In this document: positions 19,567-28,355 of the stretch, piece after piece | How the letters are laid out: every line of letters begins with the position of its first letter | How positions within the stretch are numbered: the stretch's first letter is position 1 | DNA from: Pseudovibrio denitrificans JCM 12308 | Lineage (GTDB): Bacteria; Pseudomonadota; Alphaproteobacteria; Rhizobiales; Stappiaceae | Length of the DNA stretch: 64,000 nt | Reading direction: 5' to 3' | Assembly: GCF_001310815.1 (NCBI RefSeq) | Contig: NZ_BAZK01000007.1 | Coordinates: 186,001 to 250,000 of the forward strand | Notes under the pieces: generated by a model | Seen by the model: only the letters and a program-made list of their open reading frames with translations | Told to the model about the DNA's origin: nothing | Databases searched by the model: none | Program-made: the position numbers and the translations under genes

Positions 19567-20463
19567 TTAGTCTTGTGCAAACATCCCCTTCAGCACCTCA
19601 CTGACACGTTGGAAGTCCGGGTCCAAATCTGTTTCCAGTGGGGCGATGGTGAAGTAGGTGCCTTTGCGTTTGTGGAAGCCGAAGGGTGTCCAGAGGCGGT
19701 TGTTTTTTAGGGCTTCTGTCACAAGAGGGCGCGGGGCAATGGTAGGACCGAGGCCAGCTTCTGCACCTTGAAGGACGAGGTACATCTCGTCGAAGTACGT
19801 TGTGTTGGCCGCAGGTGCGAGCGTTGTGCTGCTCTCAGCCACCCAGCTCTCCCAGATGTGGGGACGATCTTTTGGGATCAAGCAGTTGTAGTTGGTGAGT
19901 GTTGCGGCTGGGTTCGCGATTTCCGGTGAAAGCAGTAGCGGAGAGATCACCAATCCAAACTCTTCATCGGCCAACTTGAATACTGTATTCGGTACATCCG
20001 GCAGCTCTTCAACGCGCAGGCTGAGGGAGTAGGAGGCGTCCACTATGCCGCGGTGGGTGTCATCAGCCACAAACTGTAAGGGTCTGTCTCCGATTACCGC
20101 CTGAATGAGATGTGCGTTTGGAATGATCACGCGCAGCAAGCTCGTGGACGGGGCTGCCAGCACGAAGGGCTTGCTTGAAAGGTCGTGAGAAAAGCTCTGC
20201 TCTGCCTGGCGTAACAGCGCAAATGCACTACGGGTTTCCTGAAACAGCTTTTCTCCAGCCGGTGTTGGCAAATTTCTGCGAGAGACACGGGTGAACAACT
20301 TAGCGCCTAACTCTGTTTCCAGAGTCTTGATATGTTTGCTGATGGCACCCTCCGTCACACACAGCTCATCGGCTGCCGCAGCTATGTTTCCGCACCTGAC
20401 CGTTGCTTCAAATGCACGGAGAGAGGGCAGGCGTCCAAGTAAATTGACTTTCCTATTGCTCAA
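19567..20463 (-). CDS. LysR-family regulator (GcvA-like)
   Basis: 298 residues with an N-terminal winged helix-turn-helix (LPSLRAFEATVRCGNIAAAA, AISKHIKTLE) and a periplasmic-binding-protein-like effector domain. It converges with betC but diverges from the nucleoside hydrolase gene, 77 bases away. Since LysR proteins mostly act on the divergent promoter, control of the nucleoside operon is the simpler reading. A link to betC also cannot be excluded, because LysR genes often accompany choline sulfatase. Confidence 0.88.
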   Translation of the reverse strand: MSNRKVNLLGRLPSLRAFEATVRCGNIAAAADELCVTEGAISKHIKTLETELGAKLFTRVSRRNLPTPAGEKLFQETRSAFALLRQAEQSFSHDLSSKPFVLAAPSTSLLRVIIPNAHLIQAVIGDRPLQFVADDTHRGIVDASYSLSLRVEELPDVPNTVFKLADEEFGLVISPLLLSPEIANPAATLTNYNCLIPKDRPHIWESWVAESSTTLAPAANTTYFDEMYLVLQGAEAGLGPTIAPRPLVTEALKNNRLWTPFGFHKRKGTYFTIAPLETDLDPDFQRVSEVLKGMFAQD

Positions 20464-20540
20464 GTCAGAATCCCAAAAATTCGATTATCAGGCATATTAT
20501 AGCAGCCTAATACTCAACTCATAAAGAGTAGGAGGTGAAT

Positions 20541-21467
20541 TTGAATAAGCTCTGGATCGACACGGATACAGCATCTGATGATGCTGTTGCGCTGATGATT
20601 GCCCTGTCGCTGGCGCCAGAACGGGTGGCCGGTATCAGTACTGTGGCTGGCAACGTGCCGGTGCATCTGTCTTCTCGCAATGCTGCTTACACGGCCCGGC
20701 TTTGTGAGTTTGAGACTCTGATCCACGAGGGCGCTGCAAGCCCGTTGTGCCGCACGCTGGAAACGGCGCAGCATATCCATGGTGAGGATGGCATGGGGGA
20801 TATCGGGCTGGATTTAGGCAGTGCCGACCTTTCCGGCATCCCAGCAGCCGTCGCTTTGGTGGAAGCTGCGCGCCAACATAAAGGGGAGTTGGAGGTGGTC
20901 ACTCTTGGCCCGCTTACCAACATTGCTTTGGCGTTGAAACTGGACCCGGACTTTGCCGGTAACATCGCCAAAATGACGATCATGGGCGGCACCAGTGATT
21001 GCTATGGCAACGTGACGCCGGTTTCTGAGTTCAACATCTGGGCTGATCCTGAAGCGGCGGATGTCGTGTTCCGTTCTGCTATTCCCAAAGTGATGGTGGG
21101 GTGGGACATCTCCCGCAAATACGCTGGGATCTCCAACACTGATGCTGAGGAACTGCTGGCTATCGGAACCTCTAAAGCAAAGGTCGCTGTGAACTCTCAA
21201 AAGGTATTGCGCGAGTTCTGTAGTTCAACCTCGGGCGTTGAAGGGTTTGATTTGCCTGACCCGATCACCATGGCAGCGGCATTGAACCCTTCTGTGATTA
21301 CTGAGGTGAAGCCTTACGCTGTCAGAGTGGTGTGTGGGGAAGGCCCGTCGCGTGGCCTGACGATCCTCAAAGACAGGCATTGCAATGATGAGCCAAAAAC
21401 GACGCAGGTGGCGTTGACCGCTGACAGAACCATTTTCTGGCAAATGCTGCAGGAAGCTTTGAAATGA
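20541..21467 (+). CDS. Inosine-uridine nucleoside hydrolase family protein
   Basis: Cleaves the N-glycosidic bond of ribonucleosides to give base and ribose. The Ca-binding Asp cluster is at the N-terminus (WIDTDTASDDAVALM), and VTLGPLTNIALAL and EFNIWADPEAADVVF are typical of the family. About 308 residues. I choose the TTG at 20541 because AGGAGG lies 5 bases upstream; an in-frame GTG at 20535 is part of that ribosome binding site. The stop overlaps the adenosine deaminase start (ATGA), so the two are translationally coupled for nucleoside salvage. Confidence 0.9.
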   Translation: MNKLWIDTDTASDDAVALMIALSLAPERVAGISTVAGNVPVHLSSRNAAYTARLCEFETLIHEGAASPLCRTLETAQHIHGEDGMGDIGLDLGSADLSGIPAAVALVEAARQHKGELEVVTLGPLTNIALALKLDPDFAGNIAKMTIMGGTSDCYGNVTPVSEFNIWADPEAADVVFRSAIPKVMVGWDISRKYAGISNTDAEELLAIGTSKAKVAVNSQKVLREFCSSTSGVEGFDLPDPITMAAALNPSVITEVKPYAVRVVCGEGPSRGLTILKDRHCNDEPKTTQVALTADRTIFWQMLQEALK

Positions 21468-22468
21468 CAAATATGTTGCGTTCAATGCCGAAGGTGGAGC
21501 TGCATACGCATATCGACTGCAGTCTTGACTACAAGACCGCCTCTCTCCTAAAGCCAGGCATGAGACTTGCTGAGTACAAAGAAGCGTTTGTTGCGCCTGA
21601 AAAGTGCAAGGATCTGGTGCAGTTTCTGCAGTGTATCGATCCAGCTTTGGCGCTGATGCAAACTAGGTTGGCCTTGCAGGTGAGCGTAGATGGTTTGATC
21701 CGCCAACTTGCTGCAGACAACGTGCTTTATGCAGAGATCCGCTTCGCCCCGCACTTGCACACTCGAAATGGTCTGCGGCCTGAAGAGGTGGTGGAAACGG
21801 TGCTTGCTCAGATGTTTGAAAGCAGTGAGCGGGAGGGTATCTATTGCCGACTGATCCTGTGCACGCTGCGCCATTTCAGCAAAGAACAGAGCTATGAAGT
21901 GGCCGATCTTGTCGCTCGCTATCAAACACAAGGTGTTGTCGCGTTGGATCTGGCAGCTGATGAAGCCAATTTCCCACTGGATGAGCACATTGCTGCGTTC
22001 CGCCGAGCCAACACGCTTGGCCTTAACACCATCGCCCATGCTGGTGAAGCGCGCGGGGCTGACAGCGTTTTGGAAACGCTCGAGAACCTCGGTGTCAGCC
22101 GCATCGGCCACGGCGTGCGTTCTGTGGAAGACCCACGCGTGCTGGAGAGGGTGGTGAAAGATGGCATACATCTGGAAGTCTGCCCGACTTGTAATATTCA
22201 AACGGACGTCTTCCCAAAGCTGAAAGACCACAGTCTGGGGCAATTGAAACAGGCCGGTGTGAAGTTCAGCCTCAACACAGACGCTCGCGCGACGACGGGT
22301 GTATCTCTAACGGAAGAATATGAGCGCGTTGCACGTACCTTCGATTGGACTGAACAAGACTTTCTTACAAGTTCGCGAATGGCTCTCGATGCAAGCTTTG
22401 CTCTGGAGGATATCAAGCGAAGCATCCAGGAAAAGCTTGCGGCTTATGAAGCTGCATCGGTTGAGTGA
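21464..22468 (+). CDS. add: Adenosine deaminase
   Basis: Converts adenosine to inosine with a zinc ion. The 334 residues carry all key motifs: PKVELHTHIDCSLD (HxH zinc ligands, residues 14-16), HAGE (catalytic Glu), SRIGHGVRS, and NTDAR (zinc Asp). It starts at the last bases of the nucleoside hydrolase gene. Together they would deaminate adenosine and then cleave inosine to hypoxanthine and ribose. The substrate could also be a related nucleoside such as adenine compounds of the Add-like group. Confidence 0.9.
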   Translation: MTNMLRSMPKVELHTHIDCSLDYKTASLLKPGMRLAEYKEAFVAPEKCKDLVQFLQCIDPALALMQTRLALQVSVDGLIRQLAADNVLYAEIRFAPHLHTRNGLRPEEVVETVLAQMFESSEREGIYCRLILCTLRHFSKEQSYEVADLVARYQTQGVVALDLAADEANFPLDEHIAAFRRANTLGLNTIAHAGEARGADSVLETLENLGVSRIGHGVRSVEDPRVLERVVKDGIHLEVCPTCNIQTDVFPKLKDHSLGQLKQAGVKFSLNTDARATTGVSLTEEYERVARTFDWTEQDFLTSSRMALDASFALEDIKRSIQEKLAAYEAASVE

Positions 22469-22477
22469 GGGGGCAAC

Positions 22478-23662
22478 TCACGCTTCACTCAGCTCCAACT
22501 TTCGCGTGGAGGCTAGCACGGCATGCACTTGTAACAGAACCACCCCGAGGCATGCGATCGCGAAGACAAACCAGTAATAGTTTGAGGCTGGGAAACCAAC
22601 GATCAGCATGGAGAGCAGGAAACCAAACAGGGTGCGCTGGATATACGTCAGGGAGCTGATGACGGAGAGATAGCTGCCAAAAATATCCTTCTCTACCATA
22701 CTCATCACATAGGTGTTGAAGGCAACGCGGATAGCTGAACCTGCTGCGCCAAGCAGGGCAGCACCAATGAAGATGGTCGTGAAGTTTGGAAGCAAACTGA
22801 TGGTGAGAAGCGTGGCAGTGAAGACGCCCAAAAACGCTCGCATGATCGTTAAAGCAGACTGAGTTGAAACAAACCGGCTGATGAGAAAGCCGGAGAGGGC
22901 AGCTCCCAAGCCATAAGAAATGGAAAGCTGTGCAAGCGATGAAACATCCAGTTTGAGTACGCCGTTCAGATAGATCGGATGCACGACATTAAGCATCATA
23001 ACCGACACAAACGAGATGTTGGCACAGACACCAAGCAGAATGAGATCTTTCCGCTTCAGGATTGTTCGGAACACACGACGTGAGACACGCGCACGAGCCG
23101 GCCTTTCCTGTTTCTTATAGGGAATGAAGCAGAACATCATGGCAGATATCACCATCAGACCGCTGTTCAGTTGCAGCAGAAACTGGAAGTCGCTGTTCTT
23201 TACGGCGTAGATCATTAGCAAGCCAACCACGAATGTGGAGGCCTGCATTTCCACCTGCATCCAGCCATTCACCTTGCCGCGTTCCTGTTCGTTGAACACT
23301 TCCTGAATGAACGCAGACAGCGCGTTGTAAAAGAACAGGAAGAAGACCTGAGACGCAAAGTAGAACACGCTCAGACTAGCGATCTTCAGAAACGCATTGC
23401 CATAGGTGATTGAGGAAATCTGAAGAACCACAGCCATCACCACAATGCACATCATCAACGTGGAGCGACGTGAGAATCTGTCGACTATCCTGCCGGAGAT
23501 GGGGGCGAGAACGATGAGGATCGCAGTGGCATACGTCGCGGTGAAAGCAAGGACACGCTCACCCCCAAGAGACTCCGAAAGTTCCCAAGGCACAATGGTT
23601 AGCGCGATGCCCATCGCTATGGATGCGATGAAGTTCGAGAAGGTCAATACGATCAGTTTCAT
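22478..23662 (-). CDS. MFS transporter
   Basis: 394-residue protein with 12 predicted membrane helices and the MFS motif GRIVDRFSRRS between helices 2 and 3. It is most like exporters of the MFS_1/MFS_3 type. The ATG at 23662 has a G-rich stretch 8-12 bases upstream. It converges with the adenosine deaminase gene 9 bases away, and diverges from an EamA-family gene over a gap with a 24-bp palindrome. The substrate is not readable from sequence; a link to nucleosides is possible from position only. Confidence 0.82.
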   Translation of the reverse strand: MKLIVLTFSNFIASIAMGIALTIVPWELSESLGGERVLAFTATYATAILIVLAPISGRIVDRFSRRSTLMMCIVVMAVVLQISSITYGNAFLKIASLSVFYFASQVFFLFFYNALSAFIQEVFNEQERGKVNGWMQVEMQASTFVVGLLMIYAVKNSDFQFLLQLNSGLMVISAMMFCFIPYKKQERPARARVSRRVFRTILKRKDLILLGVCANISFVSVMMLNVVHPIYLNGVLKLDVSSLAQLSISYGLGAALSGFLISRFVSTQSALTIMRAFLGVFTATLLTISLLPNFTTIFIGAALLGAAGSAIRVAFNTYVMSMVEKDIFGSYLSVISSLTYIQRTLFGFLLSMLIVGFPASNYYWFVFAIACLGVVLLQVHAVLASTRKLELSEA

Positions 23663-23761
23663 TACAATATCCCCCGCATTGCAATGGATCATATTTAGAA
23701 AGTAAAATCTATCTTTATTTATCTCAGCCTGTGCTAAACACTCAAATGTGATCGGAAAAAT

Positions 23762-23785
23762 TGTTCTATTTTGCTCAATAGAACA
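23762..23785. promoter_or_regulatory. Perfect 9-bp inverted repeat between two transporter genes
   Basis: TGTTCTATT and AATAGAACA form a perfect inverted repeat with a 6-base spacer (TTGCTC). It lies about 100 bases upstream of both the minus-strand MFS gene and the plus-strand EamA gene, and is the only strong symmetric element in the gap. The regulator is unknown, and no regulator gene is adjacent. Confidence 0.55.
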
Positions 23786-23877
23786 TGAGTTCGTGAACTG
23801 TTCAGCTTCAAGAAACCTATAGAGAGTATAGGCCGGTCTCCTCTATGCTTGGGGAGTGGAGTTGAGGATTTATCAAA

Positions 23878-24786
23878 ATGGAACTTTGGATTCCGATCAC
23901 GATCGCAGCGGCGTTTAGTCAGAACCTGCGGTCAGCGCTGCAAAAGCACCTGAAAGGCAAAATTGGAACGACCGGTGCGACCTTCATTCGCTTCGGATTC
24001 GGGTTTCCGCTTGCCGTGCTTTATCTGGCGGTGATCCTCAAACTCACTAGTGAAGCTGTTCCAGATGTAGGGATGACCTTCTACTGGGCTGCCGCTTTGG
24101 GTGGATTGGCGCAAATCTTCGGAACGTTTTTGCTGGTGCACCTGTTCTCCTATCGCAATTTCGCAGTCGGTACGGCTTACTCCAAAACGGAGCCCGTTCA
24201 GGCGGCGATGTTTGGGTTCATCTTGCTGGGGGAGCAACTGACACCGCTTGGCATTGGCGCGATTGTGCTTGGCATTATCGGCGTGTTGTTCATCAGCTTT
24301 GGCAAAGAGCGCCCGTCAAGTGCTGTGGTTCTGTCTACGTTGATTGGCAAACCGGCCTTGATCGGATTGGCATCTGCTGCATTCTTCGGTGCGTCAGCTG
24401 CGTTCTATCGCACCGCTTCGCTCTCCGTTGAAGCTGAGTCTTTCTTGCTGCAGGCAGCGTTTACACTGGTGTGTGTGACGGCGTTTCAAACTGCGGTCAT
24501 GGGCAGCTGGATGACTGTAAGCTGTCCGGCAGAGTTGCGGGCCGCTATCAGAAATTGGAGGCTCTCCGGGCTCGTGGGACTGGCAGGCATTGCGGGATCC
24601 ATCGGCTGGTTCACCGCCATGACATTGCAACAGGTGGCTTACGTGCGCGCACTGGCTCAGATTGAACTGGTCTTCACTCTGGCTGCTTCCTGGATGTTCT
24701 TCCGTGAAAAGATCACGCCTGTCGAACTTGCAGGCTGTATTCTGGTCTCACTCGGCGGTGTTGGGATTGTTATCGCCGCCAGCTAA
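23878..24786 (+). CDS. EamA/DMT-family transporter
   Basis: 302 residues with ten predicted membrane helices in two repeated EamA halves. The first half has AVGTAYSKTEPVQAA and LLGEQLTPLGIGAIVLGIIG, the second MTLQQVAYVRALAQIELVF and FFREKITPVELAGCILVSLG, the usual end of each half. Such proteins export amino acids or other metabolites. The start ATG is preceded by only a weak ribosome binding site. It converges with the dehydrogenase gene 2 bases downstream. Confidence 0.88.
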   Translation: MELWIPITIAAAFSQNLRSALQKHLKGKIGTTGATFIRFGFGFPLAVLYLAVILKLTSEAVPDVGMTFYWAAALGGLAQIFGTFLLVHLFSYRNFAVGTAYSKTEPVQAAMFGFILLGEQLTPLGIGAIVLGIIGVLFISFGKERPSSAVVLSTLIGKPALIGLASAAFFGASAAFYRTASLSVEAESFLLQAAFTLVCVTAFQTAVMGSWMTVSCPAELRAAIRNWRLSGLVGLAGIAGSIGWFTAMTLQQVAYVRALAQIELVFTLAASWMFFREKITPVELAGCILVSLGGVGIVIAAS

Positions 24787-24788
24787 GC

Positions 24789-25754
24789 TCAGCTGCCAAT
24801 ATGCCCAACTGCGTTGCTTGGTTTGCCATTCTGGAAGTTCTCCATATGAGAGACCAGCTGATCCCATAGGGTTTGCATAGCCTCTTCAGAGGCCCATGCC
24901 ACGTGTGGGGTAACGATCACGTTTGGTCGGTCCAGAATGCTGAGCAACGGGTTGTCGGCTTGAGGCGGTTCTGTGGTCAGAACGTCGAAGCCAGCTGCTG
25001 CAATCTGCTGTTTGTCGAGCGCTTGCACCAAAGCGGCTTCATCCACCAAACCACCGCGGGAGGTGTTGATCAGGATCGGCTTTTGCTGCATGGCCTCGAA
25101 CTCTGCGGCTGAGATCATACCGCGGGTTTCTGGCGTTAATGGTGTGTGCAGAGAGATGACATCGCTGGTGGTGATGACCTCTTGCCAATCAGTATAGCCC
25201 GGACGAACTTCAGCAGCGCCTTTGCGGTCTGCGAACACCACGTCCATACCCAGTGCTTCACCGATGCGTGCAGTGCCTTTGCCCAGTGTGCCGGAGCCGA
25301 TGATGCCGAGGCGGGAGCCAGCCAGATCTTTGATCGGATGATTGAAGAAGCAGAACTTACCGGACTTCTGCCATTCGCCGTTGATCACATCCTGCCGGTA
25401 GCCAACCAGTGAGCGGCGTAGAGCGAAGATCAGCGCGAAGGCGTGTTCTGGCACGGTGTTGACCGCGTAGCCGCGCACGTTGGAAACAACGATGCCCAGC
25501 TCATCGCAAGTGGCGATGTCCACCTTGTCGTAGCCAGTCGCAGCAATGCAGACCAGTTTGAGGTCTGGCAGCTGTTTTAGTACATCTGCAGAAAGCGGAA
25601 CCTTGTTGGTGATGCAAATCTGAACCCCTTGCAACCGCACCAGCACCTCATCAGGGGAGGTGTTGTCGTATTCCACCCATTCATGCGCAAATGTTGGTTT
25701 GGAGATTTGGACGGTTGGTCCAATGGTGCTGCGGTCCAGAAAAGCAATCTTCAT
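24789..25754 (-). CDS. D-2-hydroxyacid dehydrogenase (NAD-dependent)
   Basis: Reduces a 2-oxo acid or oxidises a D-2-hydroxy acid. The 321-residue protein has the Rossmann motif LGIIGSGTLGKGTARIGEAL near residue 150, and the catalytic Arg in INTSRGGLVDE, Glu in FDVLTTEPP, and His in VTPHVAWAS. It is nearest to glycerate or hydroxypyruvate reductase types. The ATG at 25754 lies directly after the HxlR stop, so the two form an operon and the regulator probably controls it. Confidence 0.9.
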   Translation of the reverse strand: MKIAFLDRSTIGPTVQISKPTFAHEWVEYDNTSPDEVLVRLQGVQICITNKVPLSADVLKQLPDLKLVCIAATGYDKVDIATCDELGIVVSNVRGYAVNTVPEHAFALIFALRRSLVGYRQDVINGEWQKSGKFCFFNHPIKDLAGSRLGIIGSGTLGKGTARIGEALGMDVVFADRKGAAEVRPGYTDWQEVITTSDVISLHTPLTPETRGMISAAEFEAMQQKPILINTSRGGLVDEAALVQALDKQQIAAAGFDVLTTEPPQADNPLLSILDRPNVIVTPHVAWASEEAMQTLWDQLVSHMENFQNGKPSNAVGHIGS

Positions 25755-25758
25755 GTAG

Positions 25759-26148
25759 TTACCCAGAAAATGTTGGAAGCAATGCGTCGAAGATCGAGGA
25801 CGGCTCTGCGGCTTCATCGCTGTTGCCGTTGCGGGCCTGTCCCCAATCGCTCAGGGCATTGAGCACCGGAATGAGCGACATGCCATCTTTGGTCAGCGAA
25901 TATTCCACGCGGACCGGTACTTCGGCAAACACCTCACGGCGCACGATGAAGTGCTCTTCCAGCTCTCTCAGGGAGCGGGTGAGCATTCTGTCAGAGGCAC
26001 CGGGCATCAGCTTCTTCAACTCGGAAAAACGCTTGGAGCCGGTTACGAGATGGTAGAGCAGGATTGGCTTCCACTTGCCACCGATAATAGCCACTGTGGC
26101 GGCGACTGCCTCTACTGAGCCGATGTGAGCTGTACTGTCACTTGTCAT
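25759..26148 (-). CDS. HxlR-family regulator
   Basis: 129-residue winged helix-turn-helix protein of the HxlR type: IIGGKWKPILLYHLVTGSKR at the start, then FSELKKLMPGASDRMLTRSL as the recognition region and a wing with VRVEYSLTKDGMSLIPVL. The early Cys found in redox-sensing HxlR proteins is absent. It is 4 bases upstream of the hydroxyacid dehydrogenase gene in the same direction. Confidence 0.9.
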   Translation of the reverse strand: MTSDSTAHIGSVEAVAATVAIIGGKWKPILLYHLVTGSKRFSELKKLMPGASDRMLTRSLRELEEHFIVRREVFAEVPVRVEYSLTKDGMSLIPVLNALSDWGQARNGNSDEAAEPSSIFDALLPTFSG

Positions 26149-26383
26149 TTTTGCTTACACGCTTGTTCGTAGTACTCGTCATGCGGGTATGACGCACGCT
26201 TTCAGTTGCTATATCAGGTTTTAATCAAAATCAATTGAAGTTTCATAGAGCTAGAGCCTTATGGGTTAAGACTAGCAGTTAGGCTTGCCCAAGGCTTACG
26301 CTTACTGGCTTTGTACTGGACACATCCGGCAGTTGCCGTCACTATCCGTGGCTTCCTTTAGATGATTTGAACTGGGTGATCCT

Positions 26384-26947
26384 TTGACAAACTATCCGGA
26401 ACTCTTTGTGCTTCGTCACGGCCAGACAGAATGGAACGTGGCGGGCAAATTTCAGGGGCACCAGAATTCACCGCTCACGGATCTGGGTCGGGAGCAGGCT
26501 CAGCAGCAAAATAAGCTGCTTTTAGGTGTTGAGGCGTTGCCAACCACGGCGTATGTCAGCCCGCAGACGCGTACGGTGCATACAGCAGAGATCGCGCTGG
26601 ATTCTGCCATTGAGAAGAAGCTGGATGACCGGCTGATGGAAATCAACCTCGGGGATTGGGAAGGGCTGACCAAGCAGGAAGTGAAGAGCCGGGTAGGCGA
26701 GGACTATGAAAGCGGCCTCTGGCATTTCGCAAGCCCGCAAGGGGAGAGTTATGAGGCGATCTCAGGTCGCGTGCAGCATTTTCTGGAGGAGCTGACCAGT
26801 CCGGCCATCGTGGTCACGCATGGCATCACATCTATCGTACTTCGTGGGCTTTATCTGGGCCTCACTCAATTGGAGTTGCTTCAACTCCCCCGCAAACAGG
26901 GCTGCATCTATCATCTCTCAGAAGGGTCTGAACGGGTGTTGGTCTGA
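26384..26947 (+). CDS. Histidine phosphatase family protein
   Basis: 187 residues with the phosphohistidine motif LRHGQTEWN at residues 9-17, a later catalytic Glu region, and VVTHGITS with the second His. Family members act on phosphosugars or nucleotides such as phosphoglycerate-like substrates. The start is a TTG at 26384 (GGGTGA 8 bases upstream), which is the only in-frame start that keeps the full N-terminal strand. The gene stands alone, convergent with an SDR gene. Confidence 0.85.
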   Translation: MTNYPELFVLRHGQTEWNVAGKFQGHQNSPLTDLGREQAQQQNKLLLGVEALPTTAYVSPQTRTVHTAEIALDSAIEKKLDDRLMEINLGDWEGLTKQEVKSRVGEDYESGLWHFASPQGESYEAISGRVQHFLEELTSPAIVVTHGITSIVLRGLYLGLTQLELLQLPRKQGCIYHLSEGSERVLV

Positions 26948-26958
26948 GCGACAGCTGA

Positions 26959-27807
26959 TCAGGCAGAGTTGAGCGTGGCAGCGAAATCAAAACTGTCGCG
27001 CTTGCTCTCCCAGTTCAGTACTTGTTTGGCATAGCTGGGGTCGTAGACACGGTCGATTGATTGAGGCAGTGCCCATCCATGAGACTGAAATAGCCGCACA
27101 ACCTCTGGCGCTCTGCGGGCTATGACAGCTGGTGCGTTGGTTTTCAGCTCCTGCGTATCCTCCGGGCGAAATGGTGTTTTGCCGGAGATGATGAAGCGGT
27201 CAAAATTTTTGCCGTCATCACTTAGAGCTGCCACGTGGGCGGTGGCGACATCGCGTTTGTCGATCCCGCGATGCAGCCTGTAAGCCGCCATGAGCGCAGG
27301 CTCTTCCGTGAAGCAGCGTGACATGCGCATTGCTCTTATCCTGAAAGCAGAGTTTGCCAATGAAGCTAAACGCTCTTCCGCTTCCAACTTGGTGCGGTGA
27401 TAGATTGTGCGGGGTTGAGGAACGGTCTGCTCGGTGATCCAGGCTGCTTCGTTTGCGGGCGTACTCGCATATCCATAAAGCGCTGTGGTGCTGGTGAAGA
27501 TGAACCGCTCAACTCCCTCAGCGCGTGCTGCCTTGGCCAAAGTGACCGTGCTTTCAACATTGATGCGATGAAACTCTTCCTCTGAAAACGCACCTACATG
27601 AGGGGCGTGCAGTGCGGCTGAGTGGATCACCGCGACAGCACCTTGGCAGAGGCGTTGCATGGTAGAGCTATCAGAAATGTTGGCGATGCAGTTCGTTGCA
27701 GAACCAGCGATACGGTCAACGCCGATAACGTCGTAAGAGGGAGAAAGGGCGGAGACAATAGCGCTCCCTATGCGGCCAGAACTTCCTGTTACGACGACTT
27801 TCTGCAT
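26959..27807 (-). CDS. NAD(P)-dependent epimerase/dehydratase (extended SDR)
   Basis: 282 residues with the nucleotide-binding motif VTGSSGRIGSAIVSAL at the start, and Ser/Tyr-X3-Lys as FTSTTALYG and YHRTKLEAEE. It belongs to the extended short-chain dehydrogenases that act on nucleotide sugars or related compounds. It is followed by a YdcZ-type gene 17 bases away in some possible readthrough. Substrate unknown. Confidence 0.85.
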   Translation of the reverse strand: MQKVVVTGSSGRIGSAIVSALSPSYDVIGVDRIAGSATNCIANISDSSTMQRLCQGAVAVIHSAALHAPHVGAFSEEEFHRINVESTVTLAKAARAEGVERFIFTSTTALYGYASTPANEAAWITEQTVPQPRTIYHRTKLEAEERLASLANSAFRIRAMRMSRCFTEEPALMAAYRLHRGIDKRDVATAHVAALSDDGKNFDRFIISGKTPFRPEDTQELKTNAPAVIARRAPEVVRLFQSHGWALPQSIDRVYDPSYAKQVLNWESKRDSFDFAATLNSA

Positions 27808-27824
27808 TTCTGATGTTCCTTTGT

Positions 27825-28261
27825 TCAGCGCACCATCAGGTAGGCCCCGGTAATGAGCAGGACAGCGGCGAGTAGGCGGGAGAGATCGATGGAGCGGATG
27901 GGCAAGTCAAAAAGGCCGAAGTGGTCGATCACCATGCCAGCGAGCAATTGCCCGACGATGATCAGCAGCACGGCGGAGGTGGCGCCCAGCTTAGGCAGGG
28001 TCTGCGTGATAGTGAGGTAGAGGATGAGGCCAAAGACACCGCTGGCCAGCATGTACCACGGATGGTGCGCCACTCGCTGATCTGTTCTCCTTTGCGTGCA
28101 AACAGCAACGCGAGCGATGCGATCAGGCCGCCAGCATGAATGATAACGCTGGCTGCAGCACCGCCAATCCGTTGACCCATAACGCCACCCATGGGCGCCT
28201 GTACGCCAACGGCGACACCGCCGAGCAGACCGATAAAGCAAATCGCGAGTAATTCCAGCAC
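27825..28261 (-). CDS. YdcZ/DUF606-type DMT transporter (one-base frameshift)
   Basis: Small membrane protein of about 145 residues after repair. One missing base near 28060 (CCACGGAT for CCACGGGAT on the plus strand) breaks it after the second helix. The N-terminal part MLELLAICFIGLLGGVAVGV and the end (AAVLLITGAYLMVR) match DUF606-type proteins, which have five membrane helices in one half-size DMT unit. Such units usually work as homodimers. The broken state is most likely a sequencing error. Confidence 0.75.
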
Positions 28262-28355
28262 AGACAGAGATCCGATTCTTCTTGAGATGAGAGCAGTTGC
28301 TCTCCTCTGTATCGGTCTCCATCTGCTCTGCCTATGCAGAAATGCTGATCAAACC

